From contig JBBHKE010001545.1 of NCBI GenBank assembly GCA_037447655.1, forward strand, positions 265,582 through 327,581: a stretch of DNA of 62,000 nt, given 5' to 3'. Positions within the stretch are counted from its first letter, which is position 1. Every line of letters begins with the position of its first letter. Position numbers and translations under genes: made by a program. This DNA is from Zygnema cylindricum (taxonomy: Eukaryota > Streptophyta > Zygnematophyceae > Zygnematales > Zygnemataceae). Positions 12,838-26,289 of this stretch are shown here, in pieces. The notes beneath the pieces were generated by a model. The model worked only from the letters and a program-made list of their open reading frames with translations. It did not search any database and was not told the origin of the DNA.

Positions 12838-13767
12838 GCAATGCTCGCATGACGCGCAGTGTGCACAACAAACAAACTTGGTATGAATCAGATTCTTCAA
12901 GGGGATTTGCAAATCTTGCAAAATTTACTGATGTGACTTACTTGACCCCCATACAGCGTACCTAATCTGCTCATAGGACCACCTACGAACACTCAAAACA
13001 GAAACAATACTCAAAATGACTACACAAAATATACACTGCTCACAACAGGTAGACATAAATGGGATTCTGCAAATCTTGCAGAAACTAGTGCACAACTGTG
13101 CTTCAACTTGTTTGACTCCCATAGACCTCGGGCCGTACCAACTTGTAACATGCAAATATAGACGACAACAACATCGTACTGTTTGGCTTAGAGGTTGAAA
13201 GTCAAAGGCTTATACATTTATTGATAACAATTACACATCATAGAGCAAATGAAATCTTCATCAGCAGGCCAAAAAGTGGTGCAATGTCATGTAAAGGGGA
13301 GTGTGACGATCTAATCAGTGAGAGAGAGGGAGGGATGAATAAAAAAAATCCGAATCTACAAAAAGTCTAAATAACACAGATACTAGCCACATATTACCCT
13401 GAACTAACATATACAGTTTTGTTCATGGATCAAGTTCTCTAATACATCCAGCATTTGGAAATTTCTCGCATCTACAATTGCTCTAGCAGGAACTATACTC
13501 ACATGCCAGCAAAAGCTTGCTGGCAAAAAGGCCGATTTCTAACTTCTTTAAAAAGCTAAACAGGAATGACCTTCTCATTGAAATGTATCCAGCATCTGTA
13601 AGTGTTTGTTTGTAGTAGGGATGAGGGATGGTAGGTGTCTCTGCGTGTGTGTATGTGTACCTATGTGTATGTGTGGATTTGTGTTCATGCACTTACTGTT
13701 CATGTACATTACAGTGTTAACCCGTAGCCTCTGTTAACTCATCCCCACTGTTAGCTGATAGCCACTT

Positions 13768-16700
13768 TTAGCTCATAGCCGCAGCAGAAGCCGGTGGTGT
13801 AGCAGATGCCTGCCCTATAGTCGCATGAGAAAGAGCTGTTGGTCCATTTCCCGGTGTGATTCTTCCCGACAGTCCAATTGCAACCTCTGCCCCAGCAGCC
13901 CTTGAGTTAGCAGCTGCCTGGGCCTGCTGAGCAGCTTGAAGACGGTACTCTGTATCTGGACGCCGACAAATCTTCCGTAGCGGAACAACTTCCTGCACAT
14001 CACAAACTCAGTTTGGAGTAGGTAAGTAAGTAAGCTGAGAGGAGATCGCAGTAGTACCGACTTTTAAGGTTAAAACATAACGGTGAATACTGTTGTTACA
14101 GGCCAATAATTGCAGTAGTTGAACAGAAATGTACAATCCGCACATTCTGTACGATTATTGCTGACCAATAACTGCGATTACTGGCCAGTAATGCCAGTAT
14201 TCGCCTGTGTGTAATCACCCTATTAGTAAATTTCAGCCATGGATGGTATCCTTGGGCAGAACCTCATTTCCATCGTGGCGATAGCGAACCCAAAAGCGAC
14301 ATCGGCATCCTCGCACATCATGACGTCGTCTTTGCACATCAAGGATGTCGGCATCAAAGTACAGCGCCTGTTCATTAGCCTCCTGCACAACAGTGGGACA
14401 GTTTATCCATCGGTAACAATCATAAGACTTGTGATGGTCCCCTGCCTTTTTGTTTTTGTTTAAAAATGAATTGAGGACTAGAGTATATCGACTGACTTAG
14501 AGCCCAGGCTTATAAAATAGAGCCCTAAAGCCACAGACCCCTTCCTAGCTCGACTCACTCCAACCCTTCTTATTCTTGTTCTCTCTTTAACTGGGGAAGA
14601 GTATCTGATTATAAAAAAAACTGCACCGCAGGAGCAAGAAACACAAAAGCAAAAAATCCATGAGATGTGACAATTGAAAGTTGCTCTTCAAATACAATAC
14701 AGCAGGCTTCAAAACTTAGAAGCTATGCGCACACCTGAAAGCATAGCACGAGGTCTTGTGGAAGCACAGCCACACATTCCGTAGCTTCACACGGTAAAGA
14801 TCGCTGCCGAACCGCAGTCTTAGCATTCACCCACTCACTCTCTTCCTCACTAAATCCAGCAAACTGGACCTTCACTTCCTGCAAGCACAAAAAGTCATCA
14901 CAATGAAACAATTTGCAAGTCGTTCCAAAATGACGTAGGCATCATGATCAACTAGGATTTGGTCAGGCTCAAAGGATCATTAAAAATATTCCTTTTCTAG
15001 AACATAACTGGCAATGTCCTTGTGACAAAACAATAAACGATAATTGGAACTATCCAAAGTTTATGGACGGAACAATCATAGTAGAGAATCTTTCATAAAG
15101 ACATATGGGCTATCATCACCCATTGACGGAGCCAGTAAGTATAATGGTGTGCGATGAATTTTACACATAAAAAATGCCAATGAGCAAGCTGAAAACTACT
15201 TGGAGCAGATAAAATCATCAGACAGGCAGTAAAATCAGTAAGACCCATACTACTTATGGTGGTGTTTTGCACTTGTCAACCGCTTGTGGTAATATGCTGC
15301 TTGAGTCACTTGCTAGTAGTACTTCACAAAATACAAAATGCTGGTGCTAAAGTTCCGTAGCTGACCTGATCTCCTGCAGGGTTTTTCCGATGTCCACCGA
15401 ACGCCTCTACATCATACCTACACTAGCCACAGAATGATATTAGCATTCATAAAAAAAAACCAGGAAATAGTCCGGAGCAAGGACTATCGTCATCAAATTA
15501 CCAAAATTAAAGCCAAAACCTACTCGTGCTTTTCAGACTGTCTCACCATGGGTGGTACAGCAGGTGACCACATTATCCCCAGGAGTTCAAGATGAGCAGA
15601 AGACAAAGTTACTGACCATGCCCCATCTCTCAAAGATTTTGCTTCAAACTCCATACTCGCTGCAAGGGCCTCAAAATTGACTGCCCACCCACAGGTGTCA
15701 CACTTCCTATTTGTCAGCAGGCACCTTCGCACTTTTTTGCAAACCTTTCCAATCCCTTAACTACTGTAAATTTTACTGTCATTCATTTAGACTGATTACG
15801 TCTACAGCATTTTAACAGCCTAGATCTTATAAACGGCATTGTTATATTTGTCTTGCAGCTCAAATCAGCATCACTACGAGCACAACATGAATCAGGCACT
15901 CAAAAAGTGCAGAGGGCCAGTCGAGTTCTAGGCAAAGCACAACACATCTCGAGAAACAATCTCTAATCATGAGAGGGTTGCTACCCTCAGGTTAAACATA
16001 TACGTTGACGTCAAAGCATCAAAGTCCACCTACACAATTCGTTTTTTTTTTCCTGGTTGAATGACATCCTAGACTTGTGAAATAATGTTTAAGCCAATTG
16101 TGGGTGCTACTATCATGCTTTAAGAAAAAGAAAACTGCACAATGCCTATCTATATTGGTGGAGCTGTTGGCAAATGTAGCTGATGAAATGCCCTGTGCAT
16201 CCAACAGAAGACAAGTGTAAAATCATAGCAAAATAAATCACCTGGAGTTGCATCCGAGCCAGCACCTCCAGCAGGTCTGGGTGTGCCAAAGGGCTCCTCA
16301 CTGCTGCTCCTTTTTGCACGGGTTGTTATAAGGCCTTTGTTCCTCATGTTGTGTCGCTTGTTCTGAAACCAGTTCCATACCTGTGAAAGCGCCACAATGC
16401 ACACTACATTGGGCGTCTAGAGTAACATCTTTACTGACATAAGTATATACATGAACGTCGTCAAGTTCATTAATTTGTGACAGAAGAGTTGCAATGACTT
16501 AATTAGCAAACATTAAAATAATGTAGTTTTTAACATTCAATGTTTTTTCTAGTGTAATGTGCACTTCTAGTGAAATGCGTATTAATCGCATGCGTAAGGT
16601 GTGAAACACTTTGGCAGTGATCAACAGCAATAGAAATTAGAAGAAACAGATGTTCACACCTGCTTCCAAACAATAGGTTTATGCCCCGATGTTGCCCTGG

Positions 16701-17125
16701 CTGCACAGAAACGATCTGCTATTGCCTCAATCATCTTTTTGGAGGGAGTGCGGAAGTTGTTGTCCTGCAACATCTGCTCCATTTCTGCTGTCTGCAAGAA
16801 TCCAGAGGCCAACAGCACAAAAATTTGATATCCAAAACCTTATTCCAATTCAACGCACTATGCCAGGCTGCTAGAACAAATACCTGGTGGATGAAACATG
16901 AACGACTTTTACATTTTTTCAATCAAAATACTTACTAAATCATTACATCTATCCAGACGATGAAGGATGAAACGAATGTAATTCATCCAAACCAGCACAA
17001 GACTAACACGATCCATGCCGTTGTACTTTGTCGACAGTATTAAAAAAAAAAAAAAATGAATTAAGCAACAACAAAATAGGCCAAAAAAGAAAAACAACCT
17101 CCTGGGGCAGGAATCGAAACGCCAT
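13768..17125 (-). CDS. SAWADEE homeodomain protein (SHH1/SHH2-like)
   Basis: Plant SHH proteins read histone H3 tails through a tandem Tudor-like SAWADEE domain; Arabidopsis SHH1 brings Pol IV to RNA-directed DNA methylation targets. Exons (minus strand): 17125-17099, 16791-16660, 16380-16242, 15659-15617, 15417-15366, 14878-14735, 14382-14263 and 13992-13768 (TAA), 293 residues with phase closing throughout. The homeodomain is at about 1-75, with recognition helix [13 protein letters not shown] (54-66). A serine/glycine-rich linker follows. SAWADEE spans about 102-236: [59 protein letters not shown] (H200, C205, C207, a probable zinc site) and [12 protein letters not shown]. The tail (237-293) is Ala/Gln-rich. 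The first exon is only nine codons; its match to FRFxPxE of homologs supports the start. Whether it is SHH1- or SHH2-type cannot be decided here. Confidence 0.92.
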
Positions 17126-18477
17126 CGTGAGCTGTAAAAATAGAAGGTAACCACGGAGTGCCAATGTAAAAAATCAAAGAAGCTATCACATTTTGTGTAT
17201 TTGGCGTGACATTAAAAATGAATGCAAATCGCTCAGGTTTCTAATGGATGAGGAGTCGCTTGTTTCATTGATTGCATAGCCTTCGGATGGAAAAGGCATG
17301 GTTTAATTCAAGCTTTTGTAACTAAACAATCACCATTGTTTGTCAGCCTTCCACGACCATGTCAACCCTAAGTCCCGAACCCTAATTTTGCATTGAATTA
17401 CACACGACAGAGAATTGTTCTACGTCGATGAAGTGGAAAAGTCACACCATACGATTGCTGGTTTGGCCCATATGTACACCGTGCACATATGTCAAATTTC
17501 ATTCGGAAGGTTTAAAATTTTAAATTTTCCAATCCATCCCAACCGTCGGATTCATAATATGGGTGAGCTTTAAACTTTAAAGGCAGAAAAAACACCACAG
17601 TAATTGCGCACGCGGTGTAGCGTACAAAAGTCAAAGGTGACCGTACGGTATTGACTTTCAGAATTGATTGGAATTTTTGAGTCGGAATGTACTTGGGGCT
17701 TTCACTACAGTACTGGTTGCTTAATCAATAATCATACTGTAAGCACTAATCAGATGGTGCTGATCATAGCAAACCCAGACAAATTTACAAGTAGCCAAAC
17801 AAACAGCCAAAGTGCAATGTTTGTAACTTTGTAGTTTGTCGATACATATAATTGTATATATATTTGTAGCGTCTGCCCGGAAGTCATTTTCTCCTTTCTA
17901 TTTATGCGATTGAAGGCTCTCATCTGAACCCTTGCAGCATTTGTTGCTTACGTCAGAGTGCAAGAAAAAGGCAATTTTAAGGAACTGTGAAAGGAAGTGA
18001 GCAGATATTCCCTGCCAACCAGTCGCTTGCTGTAAGCATTTACCCTCGTTAAATTTTAGTGTCACGTCGCTCTTTCTTGTAGCTATTCTGTTCAATGTAT
18101 TGCCATGTTTAATGTCAATAAATCGCTTTCTTTAAGAAAGTACATAAGTTTCTATATTTCATGTTTGTTTATTTTGAAAAAACGAAGGAGAATATAGTTT
18201 TTTGAAGATTCTAGATTATTGTGAGCTTCTAAGCTGAATGAGGAATGTGAAAAAAAAAATGGCAGCATCTCAAAGAATATTTCTGTACATTGCGAAAACG
18301 TGAATTCTACCATTTTTTATATCTTTTTTTTCAAAAGCATTATGTTGGTGCTCTTGTTTATAACTGCTGCATCTAATTGTCACGTCGTTTTTTGAAACCA
18401 ACAATACGCCTGGCAGTTTGTTTAAATTCAATTGCAGGCTTCTTAAGAGTTCTCTGACGAGTGCACTTCCGACAAAA
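17126..18477. promoter_or_regulatory. Divergent intergenic region between SHH-like and arginase genes
   Basis: 1.35 kb separates the two start codons, which point away from each other, so both promoters (and possibly 5' UTR exons) must lie here or overlap. An acceptor-like TTGCAG just upstream of 18478 could end a 5' UTR intron of the arginase gene. I see no strong TATA box that I would assign. Confidence 0.45.
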
Positions 18478-20014
18478 ATGTACCATCGACCACTAGCACA
18501 AGGCTTCTCCAGATTGCTGAGAAAGTACAGCACTGGACAGGATCGTGTGGTTGAAGCTTCTCTGACTCTTATACGCGAACGTGCACAGTACAAGGTACTC
18601 AACATTGAGTAGGGATCACGATAGGAAAAATACCTTGCAAAAATTATGATAAGAGCAGAATGCAAGTTTAAGAGGAGGAGGAATGCATTGTCCATAGAAA
18701 AAGAGGAAAGAAATTTTGAAATATGCACGTAAACATGTATCTCTACTGTAGGATGGAACATGGACACACAAAAATGTTGAATTGCACAATTTTAAGTGTT
18801 ACAAATGGCATGGATCATAGTCTGAAACTGCGAATAAATCTGCCCTAATTTATACGTTTTAACTTTGACCTCCCCCAAAAATTTTAATTTATAGATGTAT
18901 AATGTAGTCCTATTTCTGCAATAAAAAGTATGGATAGAGGATTGACTGTGTGTATTGGATAGAACGTGAAATTTTAGGCAACAACATCACAACACGAACA
19001 TGAATGGGCTTGCACCATCATGTTTTAGGAGTTTCACTTATTAGAATTTAACCCTTACCCTAGCAGCTTTTTTTAGTGTTTTGATGGCTTTCATAGACCT
19101 AAATTGGGATAATTTATTCGACATTAGAATCATGGGTTCGAAATGGGACTTGCTCATTTTTAAGCTAGTCATGGTTACCCAGACTTTATAGAAGCGGTAT
19201 TCAGTTTTCGTATGAAAAGATTTAAATGTTGATTCTTGTTATTGTTTTTTTTTCCAGCCTACAACAATTCAATCTGAAGTAGTTTTGCTTTCTTATCCAT
19301 ATTTATTTGTTGTCCCCGAGTCTTGTATTTTCACGCACAATTATATCTACTTTCCAATGCCGAACTGTTGCTTAACCTCTGTGGTTTTGCTGGTTTATAA
19401 TTTGTCGCGTACTGTAACTACATATGTTTATTTATCTTAGTCTTCCATGTCACAAAAAAGACATGGAATGACATGGAATAGTTTGGACTTGTAGCCTGTG
19501 TTTCAATATCTCCAGCATAATTCCGCTTGCCTTCTTCCGCAACATGCCTGTGACTAAAAATGTGCTTTTACCCATTTCAAACTTCTTGATCCTAATTGGA
19601 TACCAAGATGCTCAAAGATTATAATATGTGTTTTGAGCTACCTTTGACCCACCATTTTCGGAAGGTGTGCAGCTACCAGTTGTTTTCTCGTCACCATGCT
19701 GTGTACTTGAGGAAAACTGAAACCAGCCTACAAGAATCATTTGAGTGTTTGCGCGTGGCTGTGCACTTTCCAATGTTTTTTTATGACATGGGAACATCTG
19801 TATCGCCAGGAAGGCAACAATTTTTCAAACAAGAAATGCCCTTTGCTGCTTCTCTCAATAAACGTGACCTTAAGCATGTGCACCTTAAGCATTACCTTAG
19901 CAATTACCTCGAGTTGTGATGCTCAGCTCCACACCTGTTTTCTTTATTCCGGAAAATTGAAACTAAAAGAAAAACCTGTATACATAGAAGTACTGTGTTT
20001 GTGTATATACACAT

Positions 20015-20108
<94 letters not shown>

Positions 20109-23100
20109 ATGTATGTATATGTATGTATATGTATGTATATGTATTTGTATATATGTACACACACATTTTGATTTTATTTTTCTCGCTTGCTATCCAGAAC
20201 ACCTTGTGATGCATTAATTTAATTCTGATTAATCACAGTTTTCACATGCAAACAAGTGAACCCTGCTCTGGCAACCTTACTCCTCTAAAGATGCAAAAAT
20301 GGAACGGTAGGCAATGTAGACTAGTTGATACTATTCTGTTTGGCTCTGAAATCTAAGCGGTAGAGGGAAATTTCTACCCATGTTGAAGACCTTGAGAGAC
20401 ACTAGTGTTTGTAACCTTTCATTGATAGTGTCTATTCTGAATGGAATACATGAAGTATTTGCTCAATGCTTGTGCAGGCAGAGCTAGTTAACAAAATTGG
20501 GGGGGCCAAGGCTACTACGTGCCTTCTTGGTGTACCGCTTGGTCACAATTCTTCCTTCCTGCAAGGCCCAGCATTTGCGCCTCCTCGGATCCGTGAAGCT
20601 ATCTGGTGCGGCAGCACCAATGCCACTACTGAAGAAGGTATGAGTTTTCTGACAGGAGAGACAATAACTTAAGCCAAACACGATTATTGAAGGCGGCAAT
20701 AAGAGCGTACTTCTGATGGCAAAATTTGGAAAGCCACGAATCCCTTGTGCCGAGCTTCTAAACGGTGTTGATCGGTTTCATAGCTGGCATAACGCTAATA
20801 AATTTGCACCTTTTTTTTGTATTGCGTGTTTTAAACTTGTCGTGTGTACTCGTTCCCGCGTTGATTAAGCTGTCCTGCAGCTGTACTGCATGAAACCTGA
20901 CTACTGTAACTTATCTTTCACTGATTGTGTGACTCAGGGCGGCCTGGGCTCAGGGCTTGTGCTCACTGACCCGCGAGTTCTCACCGACTGTGGAGACGTA
21001 CCAGTACAGGAGCTCCGTGACAGTGGAGTAGACGATGAGCGTCTGATGCGAATTGTCAGCGATTCTGTCAAGCTTGTCATGGCAGAGGTGGATGCATGTT
21101 TTCAATTTTATGTACCCCCTACAATTTTTTGCTTTCTCAGAGCCTTTGACAGTCATAAGCTCTTTGATACCAAACAAAAAATGGGAGATACTGTGATTAT
21201 GCATGAGCCCTTGCTCAAAAATTTGGATATAAGACTGGGGAATTTCACATATTAATCAAATAAAACGTTACAATGTTGATGTTGTTGAACAAACATTCTT
21301 TTTCTTTTTTGCTCTTTTTCTTTTTTGCTCTTTTTAGTCAGCTAATAGGATGAATTAAGAGAAGTTTATAACCAACTAGCTACAACCGCATCTCATCTGT
21401 TGTCTGAAAATGGATGGGAGCAGAAACCTCTGAGACCACTGGTGTTGGGTGGAGACCATTCCATCTCTTTTCCTGCCGTACGTGCAGTTACAGAACAACT
21501 TGGTGGACCTGTTGATATTCTGCATTTAGATGCACATCCAGACAACTATGTGGCATTCGAGGGAAACTATTTCTCTCATGCTTCATCATTTGCGCGCATT
21601 ATGGAGGGTGGACATGCACGACGCCTCCTGCAAGTATTGAACTTTGCCCTGCCTTGTTTGGTGACCGTTAAGGGGAACTGTCTATTATATTGGACTTGCT
21701 GAGCTCTCTCAGACTAGCCTCTGATAGCAGTGCACATGTGTTGAAAATGCAAATATTCCCAAAACATGTCATGCATTCCTAAATATGCTATGTTTAACGT
21801 CAATGCAGGTTGGCCTGCGCTCTCTTACAAAGGAGGGTCGTGAGCAGGCCAAGAAATTTGGTGTGGAACAATATGAAATGCGCAATTTTCACAAGGATCG
21901 TCCTTTCCTTGAGAGCCTGGTGAGTTTTTATCAGGGCATAACCTTCTCAGCTTAAATCTATGGATAGTGACTGTGTTTAAAACATATGGCAGGGAATAGA
22001 CTCTCCCAGTTGTATTGAACTCGAACCAAAATGAAAGCATCTTATTTGATCCAGTGCAGGATGTTAGAACGGATGAGTGAATCGGATACAGCAGACAGGT
22101 GAAAAGCTGGGGGAGGAGCTGGTTTTGCAGAAATTGGGCGAAGGGGTGAAGGGAGTGTACATATCCATAGACGTTGATTGTCTGGACCCCGCAGTCGCAC
22201 CCGGAGTGTCCCACATTGAGCCAGGAGGTCTATCTTTTCGAGACGTATTGAACATTATTCAAAATCTTCAAGGTGGGCATCATGTCATTGTGGTTTTTTC
22301 TTATTGCCCCTTGTGTTGAGTTGCACTTTTATGCAAATTTAAGAAGGTATATGCGTAGTCTGACTCTGTGTTTTGTATTATATGTAAAGAAGAGCTTATA
22401 TGTTTGCAAAATTGTTGATGGGAGAAACATGCGCTGATAGTTTTGCCCCCAACTGTAGCAGAACTTGCACCAATTCTTGTATGTCGTCATTTGCTTGTGG
22501 GCTTTGAGGCAGAATGGTGGAATCTGGTTCTGGATTCAAATTATATTGTGAGCTGCTGATATGGCCTTATGGGGTGTTTACACATAAGCGATTACTGGCG
22601 TTACTGACCAGTTATTGCGGTAATTGTACAGAAAAGTGTATAGTCACCTTATTAATTGTACAGAAAAATTAATGAATAAGGATTGAACCTCGCAACTATT
22701 TTACTTCTGCATCATTACACCAATATATAGAAAGATTGAACCTCACAACTTTCTTTGTTTTGCATCACAAAACAAATGTATAGATGGTTTGAATCTCACA
22801 ACCTCTTTCGTTTTGCATTATTACACTACACCGCGAATCGTAATTAGAGTAAAGAAATAATTAGAGTAAAAAAACGAAAAAAAAAAATTAGAGTTATTAA
22901 TTCTATTTTGGGTAATCAACCCTTTTCAAAAAAAAAAATTACTCTAATTTATCAATGCTAATCAATACTCTAATTTACTCTAATTTGGGCGTAAATTTGG
23001 GAGATGAATATGTCTACTGTAAATTAGGTACACGTACAGAATCTGACAAAACGTACAGTTTCACGTCATTATGACGTTTGCACTACGCGGTTTGTTGAAA

Positions 23101-23616
23101 CGCAGTTACATGATAACGGCCTGTATTAAATCATTATTTGTACTTTTTTACTTAATAAAGTACAATTTTGCACGGTCAGACACCGACCGCACGCCACACT
23201 ATTTAAAACGGCACTGTATTAGAGTTATTAACGCTCATTCAAAAAGTACCTTAAATAATGTAAAGAATAATTAGAATAATGTACTCTATTTATGGTGATA
23301 GAGTCAAAATTTGGGGTGACGGAATTAGCGTACATAACTCTAATTACGATTCGCGGTGTAATGTATAAACGAATTGAACTTCACAACTTCCTCGTTTTGC
23401 ATGATTACACTGATGTATAGACGAATTGAACCCACAGCTTCCGTAGTTTTGGATCATTACATTAATGTTTATAAGGTTTGAACTTGACAACTTGCAGGAG
23501 ACATTGTTGGTGCTGACGTTGTGGAATTTAACCCACAACGTGACACGGTAGATGGGATGACCGCCATGGTTGCGGCCAAGCTTGTGAGAGAATTGGCCGC
23601 CCAAATTTCTAAGTGA
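18478..23616 (+). CDS. Plant-type arginase, probably mitochondrial
   Basis: Hydrolyses L-arginine to ornithine and urea (plant arginases sit in the agmatinase-like branch of the ureohydrolases). Exons: 18478-18594, 20478-20637, 20954-21087, 21424-21633, 21809-21919, 22131-22272 and 23498-23616 (TGA), 330 residues, phase closing at all junctions. The N-terminus (MYHRPLAQGFSRLLRKYSTG) is basic and lacks acids, as in a mitochondrial presequence. DRVVEASLTLIRERA, LLGVPLGHNSSFLQGPA and FAPPRIREAIWCGSTN follow. Manganese ligands are all present: H149 in GGDHS, D173/H175/D177 in DAHPD, and D258/D260 in SIDVDCLDP. The C-terminus has ADVVEFNPQRDTVDG. The ATG at 18478 is the first in frame before the conserved part; the frame is open further upstream without an ATG. 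The acceptor at 20954 was chosen because it gives the family spacing TEEG-4-DPRV. Intron 6 carries a 534-bp family A element. Confidence 0.95.
20015..20160. repeat. Compound microsatellite (CA)n-(TA)n-(TATATG)n
   Basis: A CA run of roughly 28 units is followed by a pure TA run and then by repeats alternating TATG and TATATG. It lies in arginase intron 1 and generates several spurious reading frames. Confidence 0.95.
22827..23360. mobile_element. Family A, long-form element (534 bp) in arginase intron 6
   Basis: Ends TACACCGCGAATCGTAATTA and AATTACGATTCGCGGTGTA are a clean inverted repeat with TA outside. An internal frame at 23071-23274 is repeated at 35650-35859 in the other long copy, but it resembles nothing I know. 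At about 22950 it carries the uninterrupted AAATTACTCTAATTT site that is occupied by a Harbinger-like insertion in 30329-35940. Confidence 0.85.
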
Positions 23617-25268
23617 AGATTCTAAAGGGCATGGACAGTGCAACAGTGTCAGAATCTCAATCATGGAGCCATTTTTGCAAGATAAGTTCACATTTTTTTG
23701 TAAATTGCTGTGGCTTAGTTTGAGTGTTACAATATGGATGTGTAAGAGGTAATGCGAGTATCCGCCGGAGAAGAATAAATCTCCGCACAAAGCTTGGAGA
23801 GAAAAGTCAGTTTTATATGCAAATTCTTATGCTTGTATTTTTGGCGGGAGTTTTAAATGGCCATTTTTTTCTTCTCCGGAACCATCCTGTTTATATGGCT
23901 TATGGTTTGCTGTATTTGCTATGATGTCCATCTCCGGTTCTGAAACAAATATGTATTTGACTAGTCCACCGATTTATGCTGAAAGTTTACACCAAATTTT
24001 CTATTGGTGTGGTATAAAAGCAAGAGACCAATATGGAGTTCAAATGACCTGGTGGTAAAAAAACAAATTCTCCTCTTAAGAGCCTGAGTTAAATACACTA
24101 ACATTTTTGTGAAGTTTTCCAGAAACAAAGATGTTAAAGACTTTTCCAGCCATTGCTCACATGTTGTTGCAATGCCTCTGAGTTTGTAATTATCAGTTGC
24201 ATATCGACAGCCTGTCACAATTGATCAATGCCCTCAGTTTTGTACACCTATCTGTACAAAGTCAAGGGGTCCAAGATCATGATGAATCTTGTGTTGACAA
24301 TAACTACACCGTAAATCGCTATTACTGTCAATGTTTTTTTCGCCACTTAAATCAACTTTTTTCCGTGTAGTGTCCTATTTTCGTTTGGGACACGACCTTT
24401 TGGAAGGTGAAGCTCTTACCTTTTAATTGCAGTCGTCAGATTGATAATCGGGTCGTAAAGTTGATTTAAGTGGCGGAAAATAAATTGACGGTAATAGCGA
24501 TGTGTACCACATGCACATTATATTGCGGTACTTTGTCGCATTATGTATTACCTCTAAGGTCACAAAATATGTATTTTCAGAATCCATTGTATCTTGCAGT
24601 GGTTGAAATTTGGCAGTTATGCACTTTTCCATGTAATTATATGTAAGCCTTTTGGAGCTTGTGGACTCTTGTTGTCGATGCTAAAATCGCACAAATGAAG
24701 TGGCAATAGGTCTCAAGGTGTGATGACATTGATGATTAGACTAGCAACTCTTGTGAACAATTGACGTATTAACATCAGTCCTGTCGCACCAATAGCCATT
24801 CTTAATTAATCAAGAAATACTACTCACTCTGGCTATACGGTTGCCAGGCGCAGATTGATTGCCAGAGCGATTTCAGCTTTGGCTATTCGGTTGCGAGAGT
24901 CAAAAAAAAAAAAAAATGAATCACAAAATTGAATTAAAAGGCGCGATGGTAAACCATCTTGAGTCCAAAGGTACAAAAAGGGTGGCATGGCCAAAACTGA
25001 AAAACTACAAGCAGGGCAAAAAAAAAAACAAAGAATAGCAACAGTTTGATTCGTTGCCAGAGTCGATTTCGTTGCCAGTGGCTATTTTGGCTCTGGCTTG
25101 GTTGGCTATTTTGGCTCTGGCTTGGCTGCTGTGAATCGATTACGTCTCTGGCAGTTTGTTTGCTAGAAGTGATTTTGTTACCAGATCGAATCACGGCTCT
25201 GGCTACGAATCGATTCGGCTTTGGCAATCTGGTTATCAACGGTGATATCGTTACCAGATGCTATTTCG
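23617..25268. other. Arginase 3' flank, then repeats
   Basis: No exon seen. Contains family A copy 24305-24506, a retroelement tail near 24941-25000 on the minus strand, and from about 24830 a degenerate repetition of CTCTGGC/TTGCCAG/TTTGGC words that resumes after the hAT insertion ending at 26105. Confidence 0.6.
24305..24506. mobile_element. Family A foldback-type element
   Basis: TACACCGTAAATCGCTATTA to GGTAATAGCGATGTGTA. The arms continue inward through CGCCACTTAAATCAACTTTT and its complement AAGTTGATTTAAGTGGCGG, so the element is almost all inverted repeat. Confidence 0.8.
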
Positions 25269-26220
25269 TAGTGTTGTGTATCGATAAGGATTTGCCGGTA
25301 ACCAATATGGGCCTTTTTTCTGGTAGCCAATAATCGATATATTGGTACGATATATCGTTATCAATGTTATCGCCGATAATAACCGATATAAATAACCGAT
25401 ATTTATCGGTTATTATCGGAAATAACACCGATATCTATAACTATCGGCGATATTTGTACGGACCGTACAGATAAATATACGGCAAGTACACTCAACTGTA
25501 CGTGCTATTCCTCGGACGCGACGCGGACCCCCTTCCCCCTGATTTCGGTAAAAAATCACGATATTTCCTTCATTATTTCTAATTTAAGGGGGTTTTACTT
25601 GGTTTTACACCCTCCCATACCCGTCCAAAATGTCCTTTAGACTGTTATTTTTTTTTTTGCAAGGTTAGTTACGCCCTCATATCACTTCCATGGTGGCAGT
25701 AAATGGCGGTAGTCTGACAGATTCGTTTGTCTGCTCTGTCCGTCTGTACGTCTGTTTTTCGAAAAAGTTTGATTTAAAAAGTTACAATGTAATTTAATTT
25801 TTCCGTTTCGGTACTATAGTTTTAGAACTATAAAGTATTATTTTAAGTTTTTGGACGTTTATGTGCTGCGCTGTCCGTAATCAATTTCAGTTAAACAGGT
25901 ACGTGGTATGCCACGCTATATAAAGTAAATAATATAATACAGTATGTTATATAGTACTATTGTATGCATACTATATTTTTTTAAGTTATCGCCGATATGG
26001 AATTTGTTGGTCTGTGACCGATATATCAACCTCTAACCGTTCGATAACCGATAACTATTAGTATCGGTGTTATCGCGATAAATTTTTAACCGATACACAT
26101 CACTACTATTTCGGCTATGACAGTTTGGTTGCCAAGTCGATTGTGGCTTTGGCAATTCGGTTGATAAAAGCTCTTACAATTTGGTTACCTAGCAATACGG
26201 TTCCAGTGGAGCATAAAACG
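24830..26220. repeat. Degenerate short-word repeat region split by a hAT element
   Basis: Words such as GGCTATTCGGTTGC, GGCTCTGGCTTGG and TTGCCAGAGTCGATT recur many times on both sides of the element at 25269-26105. The period is irregular (about 20-40 bp). It was presumably a single tract before the insertion. Confidence 0.55.
25269..26105. mobile_element. Non-autonomous hAT element with perfect 8-bp target duplication
   Basis: 837 bp from TAGTGTTGTGTATCGATAAG to CCGATACACATCACTA. The eight bases outside both ends are identical (CTATTTCG, 25261-25268 and 26106-26113), the size made by hAT transposases. Ends match the 4.3-kb hAT copy at 31134-35445. Multiple CCGATA/TATCGG words lie near both ends. 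No transposase coding. Confidence 0.9.
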
Positions 26221-26289
26221 CACCAGTCGCTGATGCCTATTGATGTGGATGTTACATGTTTTAGTTTATTACACTGAATTGTTGTTATG

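Larger units (their letters stand above)
9726..13767. other. Intergenic: PQ-loop 5' flank to SHH-gene 3' flank
   Basis: About 4 kb, AT-rich, with no exon I can recognise. It holds two family A elements (11532-11736 and 12647-12837). Only short chance reading frames occur. The PQ-loop promoter should lie just above 9725 and the SHH-gene 3' UTR just below 13768. Confidence 0.6.

Noticed and set aside
18270-18767. 165-codon minus-strand frame
   Set aside because: Overlaps arginase exon 1 in antisense and has no recognisable domain.
19741-20217. Frames over the CA/TA tract
   Set aside because: Microsatellite-driven open frames inside arginase intron 1.
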